Positions 46,831 through 56,973 of a stretch of DNA of 64,000 nt are shown here, in pieces (within the stretch, counting starts at the first letter, position 1; the number at the start of each line of letters is the position of its first letter). The stretch lies in the NCBI RefSeq assembly GCF_000143415.4, contig NW_003314338.1:12501-76500 (forward strand), given 5' to 3'. Below the pieces are notes generated by a model. It saw nothing but the letters and a program-made list of their open reading frames with translations. It had not been told where the DNA came from and did not search any database. The stretch comes from Selaginella moellendorffii (Eukaryota; Streptophyta; Lycopodiopsida; Selaginellales; Selaginellaceae). Both the position numbers and the translations under genes were made by a program.

Positions 46831-48404
46831 TGGATCAACATACGGCCACTGGACAGCAGGTGAGATTTGAGGCTCTGAATTGAGGTTCCAAACTTGGGCC
46901 CTTGTCGTAAAAGCCAGTTTATGATTTGGAACAAGAACAGTAACAGCTGCAGAATCAGTAGCAACCTCATTCCTTGCAGCTGGAGGAATTGGACCACTTC
47001 TGTCATTGTGGAGCATGGCATAGCTTGCCTTTGTCCATCTCCACCACAAGTGGAAGTCACAAGCAACAACACTCTATGATCTTGAGCTGGATCCAGCCTT
47101 GACAGTTTCCACCTCCTTGTGGTGTATGATGAACCCATACTAGGATGTGGTTTTATGCTCACTCCAGTTATCTTTGATTCAACAACTGGAATGTGGAGTG
47201 TGAAGTCTCTTTATGTTCCTCCTGGAAGCAGTTATCCTCCTAATCCTTCTATGGGTTATGATGGTGGCCTTATAGTGCACTAGCAGGTGGGTTTCTTCGT
47301 CTTGTATTCTTGTGGTGGCTAATCAGGTGTTTAAAATATGATTTAGTGCAAGTTATGGCTCCATACGAGACGGTTAAAAGCCCATTACCACTAAGAATAT
47401 GTCGGATGGGGTAGCAAGTATGTTCGGTCAACAAACACATTTTAACTATCTAGGCACAAGCCAGTTAAGTGACACGTGGCATTTTGTTTTATTAGTTGTT
47501 TGTGCCACAAAAGCAATAATAGAAGTTCTCCACGCGAGGGTGTCACAGTAAAATGGTGCCCATTAAGGGTGGATAACACCTTCGCAGGGACCTGGAACTT
47601 AGTTGTTTTTAGGATGGAACCTGTATGCCTCCAGTGGATGATGGTATTAGGGACTGTGAGAATTTAATCCTAATAGGACCATATCATGCTGAATAAGTGG
47701 GAGAAGCCGGTAGCGTTTCAATATATTGGGAAGGTTTTGAAGAGGAAGTTGAGACCACAACCTATAGTTACTACTCATACCTGCATCTGATTCATATGAA
47801 AGGTCCACTCATTCTTGGCTATCTACCTGTGTAGAATGGGGTTGCTCAATCATAAGAGAGTGTAGGGAGTGTAGGAGGCTTGTTTCAATTGGTCTTATGC
47901 CTCCAGATGGGCACTAACAGACCCCAAAAACATGTATTATTCAGTTAAAGGGACAACTAGCACTTGTGAGGCACACACTAGATGTGAAGGAAAATGCATA
48001 TCTAAAATGCCCCAAAGAGACATGGGAAAAGCTGAATCAAGTGCTGGATGCTTATTTGTGGAACCATGGCGACAGGAGCACCTCTTCCAGAATTTTTGTC
48101 TTCATCCCATATCCGTGTGCATTCATATGCTCTGCACATGGTTGACATCAAAATATTGTGCTGTTTGCGACAGGAAATGGTTTGAGTTTTTATAAGAATG
48201 ATATTGAACACAGGAAGAAGTAAACCCTCCAGTTTATAGAATAACCACCTGTTTTCCTAGAGTAATCAGCTGCTCAATCGCAGTAGACCTGAGCCAGCCT
48301 CCGATTCTCCTCTCCCGCAGTAGCATAGCCAGCGCCTTCCATCTCCCTGCGTAAGGCCGCAAACGAGATCTTATCGATAGGCGGTGGTTCTACTCTGGCG
48401 AGTC
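46831..48404. other. Unassigned sequence between the two exocyst gene blocks
   Basis: Two stretches read like old coding sequence, but I cannot name them: about 46860-47010 on the minus strand (SGPIPPAARNEVATDSAA, then TTRAQVWNLNSEPQ) and about 47165-47282 on the plus strand (FDSTTGMWSVKSLYVPPGS region). Each is short and broken. No intact gene is seen. Confidence 0.3.
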
Positions 48405-49677
48405 CTTGGCAAGTAGCGCGGTGCTTAACTCATCCACCCCTAAGTTTAGCAACTGCTCTTGATATTGTACAACCCAGCTCGTTACCTGTTTAGAAGTTAC
48501 TCGAAAGCTCCACAATGTACACCGACCTTGAGGATGTGGTCACTTGCACGGTCAGCCAGGGCCCTCAGCATCTGGATGAAGCACCCCGTATACAGCTGCA
48601 CCATCAGCAGGAAGATCTCATAGCTGTAAGTTGCAGCAGCAAAGTCTCAGCACTTGAAAATGCACGCAACCTAGACTGTACCACGGGGCCACAAAGTCAT
48701 ACACATCCGACAGCTCCCCGCCGATCTGCACAGCGGGTTTATATCTGCGTCAGAACAAGCTGAGAGGCAGAGAGGCTCAACGCATTCGCTTCATCCCATG
48801 CAGCGCTTGGCTCTTCCTTGACAAGCTGGTCACAAAGTTCTGGTTTGAGCAGCAGCTCGCATTAGAATACGCGGATGGTAAGGAGCGTATCGAACCTGTT
48901 CTCCACGGACTTGCGAGTGGAGATCCAGGAGGTGCTGGATCGGCAGCAGCCCGAAGAAGCTGCTTCAGCCGAGGGAGCTGGACCGGAACATCTTTCTAGA
49001 CAGTTGGTTCCTGCGTCTGATTGACATCCTCAAAGTAGTCTAAGAAAGACAATGTAACGAGGAGAGGGACCGCAGTTTCTTGGCCCCCTCCTTTCTGGAA
49101 GATGCTGTCGCCAGTGCAAATCCCTTCGAGGGCCGTCAGGCTCTGTAAGTTAGGAAGAAATCCCGGCAAAGTTAGCAGCGAGTGTATAGGAAGTGAGAGT
49201 TTCATGCCTCGAAAGTCGTCACGAGTTCTTTGTCGTCGTTGAGCGATGCTCTGGCTTCTGTAGCCCCGCCTGAAATGGACATCATCCCCTCGACGTCGTG
49301 CGAGCAAAACGCACACACACATTGAGCGTTGTGTTGAGATTGTTGCGGACTGCTGAGGAGCTTGATGAGATCGTGGTGCTCGATGATTCCTGGCACAGTC
49401 GGGCATGCACGTATCACTTTCCTCTTCGAACTGGAGATCGTCTTTCTTACTTGTCAATGAGTCAGCGAGGGGACCTATGGCGGCCTCCGAGGCTGTGAGG
49501 CCATCAACCTGTGCCATGACACTCGCACCGCACTGAGCTAGCGTGGATTTGCTTCGTTTGCTGCAACGAAGCAAACGTACCTGCTGGCGCAAGGAGCAGG
49601 ATGGCGATGGAAGCGAATAGGGCAGGAGCTTCCCGCACGGGCACCTCTTTGGCCTCTACCCCGAGCTCCTGCCACAT
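48405..49677 (-). pseudogene. Shredded SEC6 copy
   Basis: On the minus strand it starts with the same ATG context as SEC6 ([11 protein letters not shown] at 49677). It keeps pieces of exons 1-13 in order, including the DVEGMMSI block (about 49290), the GC-donor exon end (GTCGTGACGACTTTCGAGGC at about 49209) and the GTTACC...TGTACAATATCAA exon (about 48487). Many micro-deletions and frame breaks separate the pieces, and everything after about exon 13 is missing. It begins 35 bp from the SEC15 start codon. Confidence 0.88.
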
Positions 49678-49712
49678 TGTTACCTTTAGGTCATTCACAG
49701 GTAGGTAGCGAG
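49678..49712. promoter_or_regulatory. Compact head-to-head region between the SEC6-type and SEC15 start codons
   Basis: Only 35 bp separate the ATG of the decayed SEC6 (49677, -) from the SEC15 ATG (49713, +). The intact SEC6 keeps the matching sequence for about 20 bp upstream of its ATG (CATTGCTACCTTAGGTCATTC). A shared bidirectional promoter must therefore lie within transcribed sequence or UTRs. No TATA box is evident. Confidence 0.5.
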
Positions 49713-52139
49713 ATGGCCGTGGCCAAGAGGGGAGGAGGAGCAGGAGGAGGAGCGGCGGCGGCAGGGCAAGAGGACGAATCCACGACGCTGGCATCCGCGA
49801 TTGGCAATGGTGAGGATCTGGGCACTTTGATCCGCGCGGCATTCGAGATTGGACGGCCGGAGGCCCTGCTCCAGCAGCTCAAGGGCTTCGTCAAGAGCAA
49901 GGAGGGCGAGATCGAGGAGCTGTGCCGGGTGCACTACGAGGAGTTTATCCGCGCGGTGGACGAGCTGCGCAACGTGCTCGTCGACGCCGAGGAGCTCAAG
50001 AAGCGCCTCGCCGACGACAATGCGCAGATGCAAGAGGTGGGAAGATCGCTGCTGAGCTGCCTCGAGGAGCTCATCCAGTGGCACGCCACCCGTGCCAACG
50101 TAGCGGCCGCGGTGGAGGCGCTGCTCCACTGCAGCGGCGCCGTGGAGGCGTGCAGCCGCGTCAACTCTCACGTCGAGCGCGACGAGCTCTACCCGGCGCT
50201 CAAGGCAGTGGACTGCGTGGAGCGCGACTACTTGCAGCAGCGCAAGATGCCCGCCACCGCGCTGGCCAGCGCGCTGGAGCAGCACATCCCGCGCTTCCGG
50301 GGCTACGTGGAAAAGAAGGTGAGCGCGGAGTTTAGCGACTGGCTGGTGGACATCCGCGGGGTGGCACGGGACATCGGGCAGCTGTCCATGGGTGCCGCCT
50401 CAAGCGCTCGGCAGCGGGAGGAGGAGATGCGGGGGCGGCAGCGGCAGGCCGAGGAGCAGAGCCGCTGGGGTGGCGGCGGCGGGGGTGGCGGCGGAGGTGA
50501 CCAGGAGCTGCAGTCGTCGTGCTACGTGCTGCTGGTGGACGCGAGTGGCGAGGAAGAGGAGGAAGCCGAGGTGGCCAAGCGCTTACAACTGACGCCCGTG
50601 TACCGTGCGCACTACATCCACGAGTGCCTGGGCCTGGGCGCTCACTTCCGTGCCTACTATCTTGACAACCGGCGTCTCCAGCTCCAGTCTGACCTCCATC
50701 TCCCGCCGGGGCCATTCCTCGAGTGCCACCAGTCGCTCTTTGCCCAGATGGCGGGCTTCTTCATCGTTGAGGAGCGGGTGGCGCGCACCGCCGGCGGCCT
50801 GGTGGATGCCTTGGCGGTGGAGTCGCTGTGGGACACGGCGGTGACGCGCATGGCGTCGCTGGTGGAGGAGCAGCTGATGCGAATGCCGGGGGCCAACCAC
50901 ATTCTGCTCGTGGTGGACAACGCCAGCCTGCTGGCGGCGACGCTGCGCAGCTATGGCTACAACGTGGCGCCGCTGCTCGAGGCGCTGGACCGGTGCCGCG
51001 AGCGCTACCACGAGCTGCTGCTAGCGGAGCGGCGGGCCTCGGTGCACGACGTCCTCGCCAACGACAAGTTCGAGCAGATGCTGCTGCGCAAGGAGTACGA
51101 GTATGGTATGCACGTAACCGCGTTTGGACTGCAGGCCAGCGACGCCACCCCGGCGTTCCCATACGTGGCGCCCTTCTCCGCCAGCGTCCCCAACCTGTGC
51201 CGCATCGTTCGCTCCTTCACGGACGACTCGGTCAGCTTCCTGTCGCACGCCGGCGGCGCGACCGACTACTACGACGCGGTCCGCCAGTACACGGACCGGC
51301 TGCTGTCGACGAGCGTGGCGGAGGCGCTGCTCCGCCTGGTGCGCAGCCCGACCCTGGGCATGTCCCAGGCCATGCAGCTGGCCGCCAACCTCACCGTGCT
51401 GGAGCGCGCATGCGACTTCTTCGCGGCGCACATTGCTCGCAGCTGCGGCGTGCCGCCGCGCCTGGCCGCCCCGCTGCAGTCGCGGGCGGTGCTCCGCAGC
51501 TCCCAGGCGGCGGCGCAGGAGCGGATGCTGGAGCTTGTCAACTCCAAGATCGACGACTTCATGCTGCTGACGGCGCACATCGACTGGACGCCCGACGACG
51601 CGCCCGACCACGGCAACGCCTACCTCAACGAGGTGCTCATCTACCTGGAGACACTCACGCCCAGCGCGCAGGCCATCCTGCCTCCGCACGCCTTCGATCG
51701 CTGGATCCGCGGCGTCCTCACGCACGTGTCCGACTGCATCGTCGCCACCTTTGTGTCGGACGACGTGCGCCGCTTCAACGTGCACTCGGTCATGGGCGTC
51801 GACGCCGACCTGCGGGTGCTCGAGTCGTTTGCGCACGAGCGCTTCGTCTCCACGCCGCAGCTGCAGGGGCTGGGTGGCGGCGCCGATCTCAAGAGCTGCC
51901 TGGCGGAGGCGAGGCAGCTCGTCAACCTGCTGCTGTCCAACCAGCCCGACCTCTTCCTCAACCCCGTGATCCGGGAGAGGAGCTACCCGGCGCTCGACTT
52001 CAAGAAGGTGATGGTGGTGGCGGAGAAGTACAAGGACCTGCCGGATCGCCTCTTCCGCGGTGTTGTGGGAGGGAGCAAGCCGGTCAGCAAGAGGAAGGCA
52101 TTTGAGACGCTGGTGAAGCGGCTCAAGGAGTTTGTATAA
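49713..52139 (+). CDS. SEC15: Exocyst complex subunit SEC15 (EXOC6)
   Basis: SEC15 is the exocyst subunit that binds Rab GTPases on vesicles in other eukaryotes. This is a single exon of 808 aa starting MAVAKRGGG; plant SEC15 genes are also usually intronless. Landmarks: IGNGEDLGTLIRAAFEIGRP, PEALLQQLKGFVKSKE, HYEEFIRAVDELRNVLVDAE, ARQREEEMRGRQRQAEEQ and the C-terminal YPALDFKKVMVVAEKYKDL. A glycine run (about residues 250-265) follows RQAEEQSRW. An upstream TTG start is possible but the ATG at 49713 has better support. The coding region is very GC-rich compared with neighbours. The strong open frames on the opposite strand and in other frames are GC-driven shadows. Confidence 0.95.
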   Translation: MAVAKRGGGAGGGAAAAGQEDESTTLASAIGNGEDLGTLIRAAFEIGRPEALLQQLKGFVKSKEGEIEELCRVHYEEFIRAVDELRNVLVDAEELKKRLADDNAQMQEVGRSLLSCLEELIQWHATRANVAAAVEALLHCSGAVEACSRVNSHVERDELYPALKAVDCVERDYLQQRKMPATALASALEQHIPRFRGYVEKKVSAEFSDWLVDIRGVARDIGQLSMGAASSARQREEEMRGRQRQAEEQSRWGGGGGGGGGGDQELQSSCYVLLVDASGEEEEEAEVAKRLQLTPVYRAHYIHECLGLGAHFRAYYLDNRRLQLQSDLHLPPGPFLECHQSLFAQMAGFFIVEERVARTAGGLVDALAVESLWDTAVTRMASLVEEQLMRMPGANHILLVVDNASLLAATLRSYGYNVAPLLEALDRCRERYHELLLAERRASVHDVLANDKFEQMLLRKEYEYGMHVTAFGLQASDATPAFPYVAPFSASVPNLCRIVRSFTDDSVSFLSHAGGATDYYDAVRQYTDRLLSTSVAEALLRLVRSPTLGMSQAMQLAANLTVLERACDFFAAHIARSCGVPPRLAAPLQSRAVLRSSQAAAQERMLELVNSKIDDFMLLTAHIDWTPDDAPDHGNAYLNEVLIYLETLTPSAQAILPPHAFDRWIRGVLTHVSDCIVATFVSDDVRRFNVHSVMGVDADLRVLESFAHERFVSTPQLQGLGGGADLKSCLAEARQLVNLLLSNQPDLFLNPVIRERSYPALDFKKVMVVAEKYKDLPDRLFRGVVGGSKPVSKRKAFETLVKRLKEFV

Positions 52140-52182
52140 CAAGCAAGAAGAAAAAACCGAGATACCGATTGCTACCCGGTAG

Positions 52183-52825
52183 TCAGTGAACTTTCTTCTT
52201 CGTGTCCGGCCCCGTCACCGCGACCTGCTGCTGTGCCGTCAAGGAAACCTTGTTCACTTCGTACACGAAGAGGAGCGAGAAGATGAAGCTGCGTTGAGAG
52301 GGAGCGGAGTGAGCAATCTCTTTCTCTTTAGAGACAAGGAGAGGATGGCTCCTTACCATGTGGTGATGCACACTCTATGTACCGCCCCGGCAGCAACGCA
52401 AGCGATGAGCTCCGCCGCAAGCACTGCGCGCACACACCGCAAGAGTTTCAGTCTTTCCTCCACACCAAAACCTTCGTTTTCTACTCACCAGCACCCCATC
52501 CGGTTCGGCTGCCCAGTAACTCCTGGAGGTTGCCAATCATCTGCAGGGAGAGATCGGGGAGATCGCAATCAGCCTACACGCGAAACCACTCGAGACTCAC
52601 AGTGAGCGCGAGGAGGAAGAGGAGCGAGCTGATGAATCCGCCCAGGATGGTGTAGAGCTCTGACGACGCCAGCGTCTTCTTGTTCATCTGCTGCAGGGAC
52701 AGCGTGACAACAAAGACGAGAAATGCGTAGAGCATCGAATTGGGCGGGCTGGTGCCGCTGCTGCGCTTGCTCTTGCCCTTGTGATCTCCGGCCGGAGCGG
52801 CGGCGGCACCAGTGGCGGCAGCCAT
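52183..52825 (-). CDS. KCP2/KRTCAP2-type subunit of oligosaccharyltransferase
   Basis: A small ER membrane protein of the keratinocyte-associated protein 2 family, an accessory subunit of the N-glycosylation oligosaccharyltransferase in animals, with conserved plant members. Exons: 52825-52601, 52540-52489, 52423-52357, 52288-52183, giving 149 aa. After a basic N-terminal tail (about 30 residues) come MLYAFLVFVVTLSLQ, SSELYTILGGFISSLLFLLA, IGNLQELLGSRTGWGA, VHRVCITTCFIFSLLFVYEV and a polar tail ending KKKVH. Three hydrophobic membrane segments are visible. It is head-to-head with the MSP1-like gene, with 93 bp between start codons. Confidence 0.88.
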
Positions 52826-52918
52826 CGCGCGGTGAGAGAGAAGAGAGGAATATTGACTTGTGCCCTACCTATACTTTTTACCTAGGGCATTGCTTGCTCG
52901 CTGCTGGGAGCGAGGGAC
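52826..52918. promoter_or_regulatory. Bidirectional promoter region, 93 bp
   Basis: It separates the start codons of the KCP2-type gene (-) and the MSP1-like gene (+). It holds CCTATACTTTTTACC, a possible weak TATA-like stretch. Both transcripts must start here or have very short leaders. Confidence 0.45.
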
Positions 52919-54328
52919 ATGGGAGGGCGCGACACATCTCTAGGGCAAGAGCTCTTCCTCTACGCCGTCAGCGCCGCCTTGAGCTGCCTGGTCCTCTTCG
53001 TTGGGGTGCGCCATCTCGACCCAAATCGCTACCAGGCCAAGAAAGCCGCCGAGCGCAAGAAGGAGATTGCCAAGCGCCTGGGCCGCTCACTGGTGCAAAC
53101 CAACAGCTATGAGGTACTACTCCCTGTTTCCCTGCATTGCTTGCTTCCTCCTAGTAAAATCGCGAGTGTCAACTCTAGGACATGATCGCCTGCGACGTGA
53201 TCAACCCCGAGGACATTGACGTAACCTTCGACTCCATTGGCGGCCTCGAGGACGTCAAGAGCTCGCTGTTCGAGCTCGTCATCCTCCCTCTCCAGCGCCC
53301 GGAGCTGTTTGCTCATGGCAAGCTGCTGGGACCTCAGAAGGGAGTGCTGCTCTACGGGCCTCCCGGCACCGGCAAGACGTTGCTGGCCAAGGCGATTGCC
53401 AAGGAGTCGCGAGCCGTCTTCATCAACGTTCGGATTGCCACTCTCATGTCCAAGTGGTTCGGAGACGCCCAGAAGCTCGGTAAACCTCTCCCCCTCTCCT
53501 CGCTTTCTTGCCAACCGCGTTTCACTTGACTCTTGTTGGTGCAGTCACCGCCGTCTTCTCTCTCGCGTACAAGCTGCAGCCATCCATCATCTTCATCGAC
53601 GAGGTTGACAGCTTTCTGGGCCAGAGGCGTGCGACGGAGCACGAATCCATGACTCACATGAAGACGGAGTTCATGGCACTCTGGGACGGCTTCACAACTG
53701 ACCGTAAGTATGCCGTGGTTGGAAGCCGAAACGAATGAAGAAGCTCCTGAGCTGTGTTGTGTGTGCAGAGAGTGCCAGGGTCATGGTTCTCGCCGCCACC
53801 AACAGGCCATGGGAGCTCGACGAAGCCATCCTCCGCCGGCTTCCCCGCGCGTTCGAGGTGGGCATGCCGGATGCGAGGCAGCGTGCCAGCATTCTGCGGG
53901 TCATTCTCAAAGATGAGGCGGTGGAGGACGAGGTGAACATCGACTATCTGGCGAGCCTGACCGAGAACTACAGTGGCTCCGACTTGACGGAGCTGTGCAA
54001 GCAGGCCGCCTATCTTCCCATAAGAGACCTGCTGGAGAAGGAGAAGAACGGGCACTCGAGCGAGCTACAGGTGACTGAGCTCTCCTCCCAGAGCTTGATT
54101 GATCTCATCTGTGTGGATTGGTGGCAGACGGCCAGGCCTCTCAAGCAGAGCGACTTCGAGACGGTGCTGCAAAACGCTCGCAGTTCCAAGGACGCTGCGT
54201 ACGACTACCAAAACCGGCGGCAGTTTGAGCAGCAGCAGCAGCAGCCGCAGGAGGTGTCCATCACTGACGTTCTGCAGCTCTTGGCGGCGTTTGGTGCCGC
54301 TGGCAACAGCCGAGGCCGTTCCAGCTGA
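52919..54328 (+). CDS. MSP1/ATAD1-type membrane-anchored AAA ATPase
   Basis: MSP1/ATAD1 proteins pull mislocalised tail-anchored proteins out of the mitochondrial outer membrane or peroxisomes. Exons: 52919-53113, 53179-53479, 53545-53703, 53769-54070, 54128-54328, giving 320 aa. An N-terminal membrane segment (about residues 12-31) precedes the AAA domain: Walker A GPPGTGKT (125-132), Walker B IIFIDE (180-185), ATNRPWELDEAILRRLPRAF with the arginine residues, then YSGSDLTELCKQAA of the lid. The last intron (54071-54127, 57 bp) is a multiple of three with no stop, so retention would give 339 aa. The glutamine run QQQQQQP lies near the C-terminus. Confidence 0.9.
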
Positions 54329-54541
54329 ACAAACAAGGCCATAAATTCTTCCGGCTTTTTCACATTTTGGCGAGAGCGAGAGCGTGGAAGAGGCGATACA
54401 GGTATTACGTCGATGCCTTGGCTTGCTTCTGGCATGGGCGCAGACAAGAAACGGCACTTAGGTAGCTATAGCCGCGCTTGTACCGTTTGTACGTGTAAAA
54501 TCGATGCAAACCATGCCCTAAATTAAAGAGTAGCGAGCGAG

Positions 54542-56636
54542 ATGAGCTTGGTGGAGGTGTACGCTTGTATGCCCAGTGTGGAGCGTGGGCGGGGAATTCT
54601 CGTGGATGGCGATGCCAGATCGAGCTGGATCATCTACTGCAATGGTCGCAGCGTCGTGATTCGCAGCCTGGTGCAGCCCCTGCTCGTGGATGTCTACTGC
54701 CAGCACGCGTACCTGGTGAGTGTGGCCAGGATCTCGCCGAACGCGCAATGGATAGCCTCGGCGGACGTGTCCGGCATTGTCAGGATCTGGGGCGCCACCG
54801 GGGATCACACACTCAGGCACGAGTACACCGCTCTCTCGGGACGCATCGATGACTTGCAATGGTCACACGATGGCCAGCGCATTGTTGTGTGCGGCGACGG
54901 CAAAGGGAAGTCATTCGTCCGAGCGTTCAGGTGAGTGCCGTGGCTGGCTGGGCTTTGTTTCTGGATGGATTGGTTCCTACAACCATGATGTCTCTATAGC
55001 TGGGACACGGGCACCAGCATTGGAGACTTCGAGGGCAGCTCCAAGCGCGTCTTGAGCTGCGCATTCAAGCCCACGCGGCCGTTCCGGGTCGCCACCGGCG
55101 GGGAAGACTTCGTTGTCAACTTCTACGAGGGTCCGCCTTTCAAGTTCACTGCCTCTCACAGGTATGGTTTCGTTTCTCTGCTTTTCGTTTGCGACACGTT
55201 GATACGAGCTTTGCCAACCAAGAGATCATACCAACTTCGTCAACTGTGTGCGCTTTGCTCCCGACGGCACCAAGTTCGTCACGGCTGGATCCGACAGGAA
55301 GCTCATCGTGTTCGACGGGAAGACGGGTTGCAGAACTGGCCTCGTCTCGTCCTCGTCCGATGGGCACACAGGTAGCATTTACGCTGTGAGCTGGAACGCA
55401 AGCAGCAGCCAAGTAAGACCACCTCGGTGCCGTGTTACATCTCTAAGTCTTTTGCCCAGGTGGTGACAGTATCCGCAGACAAAACCGCTAAGCTGTGGAG
55501 CATAGCGGGAGATGGATCCGGCGGGAGTCTGGAGGCAACTTTCTGCTCGTCGGACGTGCAACTCGGCTGTCTTTGGCTCAACGATTCCATCGTCACCTTC
55601 TCCCTGGATGGCAGGATGAACGTTTTGTCAGCAACCGGAGACCTGACGGCACCAGACAAGGTGCTCTCCGGACACTCCAAGAGCATCACGGCTGTTTCCG
55701 CATCGGGCACGGACATTTACTCGAGCAGCTACGACGGGGTCATTGTCAAGTGGAGACGTGGAGAGGGCTTTGTAGCTCGCCTCGACGGCAATGGCTTCTC
55801 CTCCAGTGTCTCCGGCTTGGGAGCTGTTGCTGGGAGTGAGGATACATTTGTGGCATGCGGGCAAACCAAGGTATGGTATGCCACCTTTACTCGGTACTCT
55901 AACCGAGCTTTTGGATCTCACAGCTCTCAAGAATTGTGGGAGGAACCGAGAGCACGATTGATCTGGGAGCAGCTTGCGTCGGGTTCTCGATTGCTCCCTG
56001 CAGAGATGGTGAGGTGGTGCTGGCCTGCACAGAGCAAGAGCTGATCCTGCTCAGAGACTTTGCTGTCGTCTCCCGGCTATCACTTCCTTTTACAGCTACT
56101 GCTGTTGCAGTCTCCCCAGACGCGAAAGCTGCCATAGTTGGGGACAAAGATGGCAAGCTGCACCTGTTCTCGCTCGGTGAGGACGGGCTGCACCAGGAAG
56201 CCTTGCTCGAACGCCATCGTGCATCTGTCACGGCACTCGAGTTCTCCCCGGATGGCACGATGTTCGCTTCGGGCGATCAAAACCGGGAAGCTTTTGTGTG
56301 GGACGCAGTCAAGAGAGAGGTACAGGTCCCTTTGCATTTTGCTTTCTCTACTTTACTCGCAAGTCTGCGGTTGATGTTCCACTGCAGGTGAAGCTGAAAA
56401 ACATGCTCTATCACACCACGAGCATCCAGTGCATTGCGTGGGCTGTGGACAGCTCCAAGGTTGCGACTGGGGGTGTAGACGGTTGCATCTATGTTTACTA
56501 CGTGGACCGGCCTGCTTCAGCGCGGATATCTATCAGAGGAGCTCATCCGGGCGGTGTGAGCGGCCTGGCCTTCGCAGACGCTAGCGAGCTTGTTAGTGGC
56601 GGGCAAGATGCATTCCTCCGGGTGTGGAAGTCCTAG
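54542..56636 (+). CDS. AIP1: Actin-interacting protein 1 (AIP1/WDR1)
   Basis: AIP1 is a WD40 protein that works with ADF/cofilin to disassemble actin filaments in the cytosol. Exons: 54542-54930, 55000-55161, 55223-55412, 55460-55870, 55924-56319, 56388-56636, giving 598 aa; the family is about 600. It has the double beta-propeller pattern of WD repeats, for example [68 protein letters not shown] and [12 protein letters not shown]. The phrase on the first propeller around YEGPPFKF is characteristic of AIP1. It is separated from the upstream gene by about 210 bp and reads in the same direction. Confidence 0.93.
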
Positions 56637-56973
56637 AGCTTGTTGTGTTTGTGTTTGTGTTTCTGGCTTTAAGTTGACACCATGATTGCTCAAAATGGTG
56701 GTTTTCTAAAGCCATGGCCGCCATGGAACTATGGAACTATAGTTACGTGATAATCCAATCATTCATTCGTGGGCATGAGGACGTGGCAGGCCATCTCCTG
56801 AGCACCACACAATCTTCCCTCCACTGCTGAGAGAGGAGGGGCTTGGCTTAGTGCACGCTTGCTCGGGCCTAGCTTCACCACCAGGGGCCATCGCTGCCCT
56901 CTGCGCTCGACGCACTGTGGCTTGATTACTCGCTTACACTCCGCATTGGAGTGTTTTGTTTGATTGATCGACC
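56637..56973 (+). promoter_or_regulatory. Upstream region of phosphoribulokinase with light-type elements
   Basis: A 337-bp gap. GATAA followed by CCAAT (56749-56759) lies about 25 bp before GACGTGGCA (56780-56788). I-box plus G-box-like core is the spacing seen in light-regulated photosynthesis promoters, which suits the next gene. The short repeat ATGGAACT occurs twice at about 56723-56738. Assignment rests on motif appearance only. Confidence 0.35.

Noticed and set aside
50828-52142. 425-codon plus-frame and 373-codon minus-strand frames inside SEC15
   Set aside because: Shadows of a very GC-rich coding region; the SEC15 frame is clearly the conserved one.
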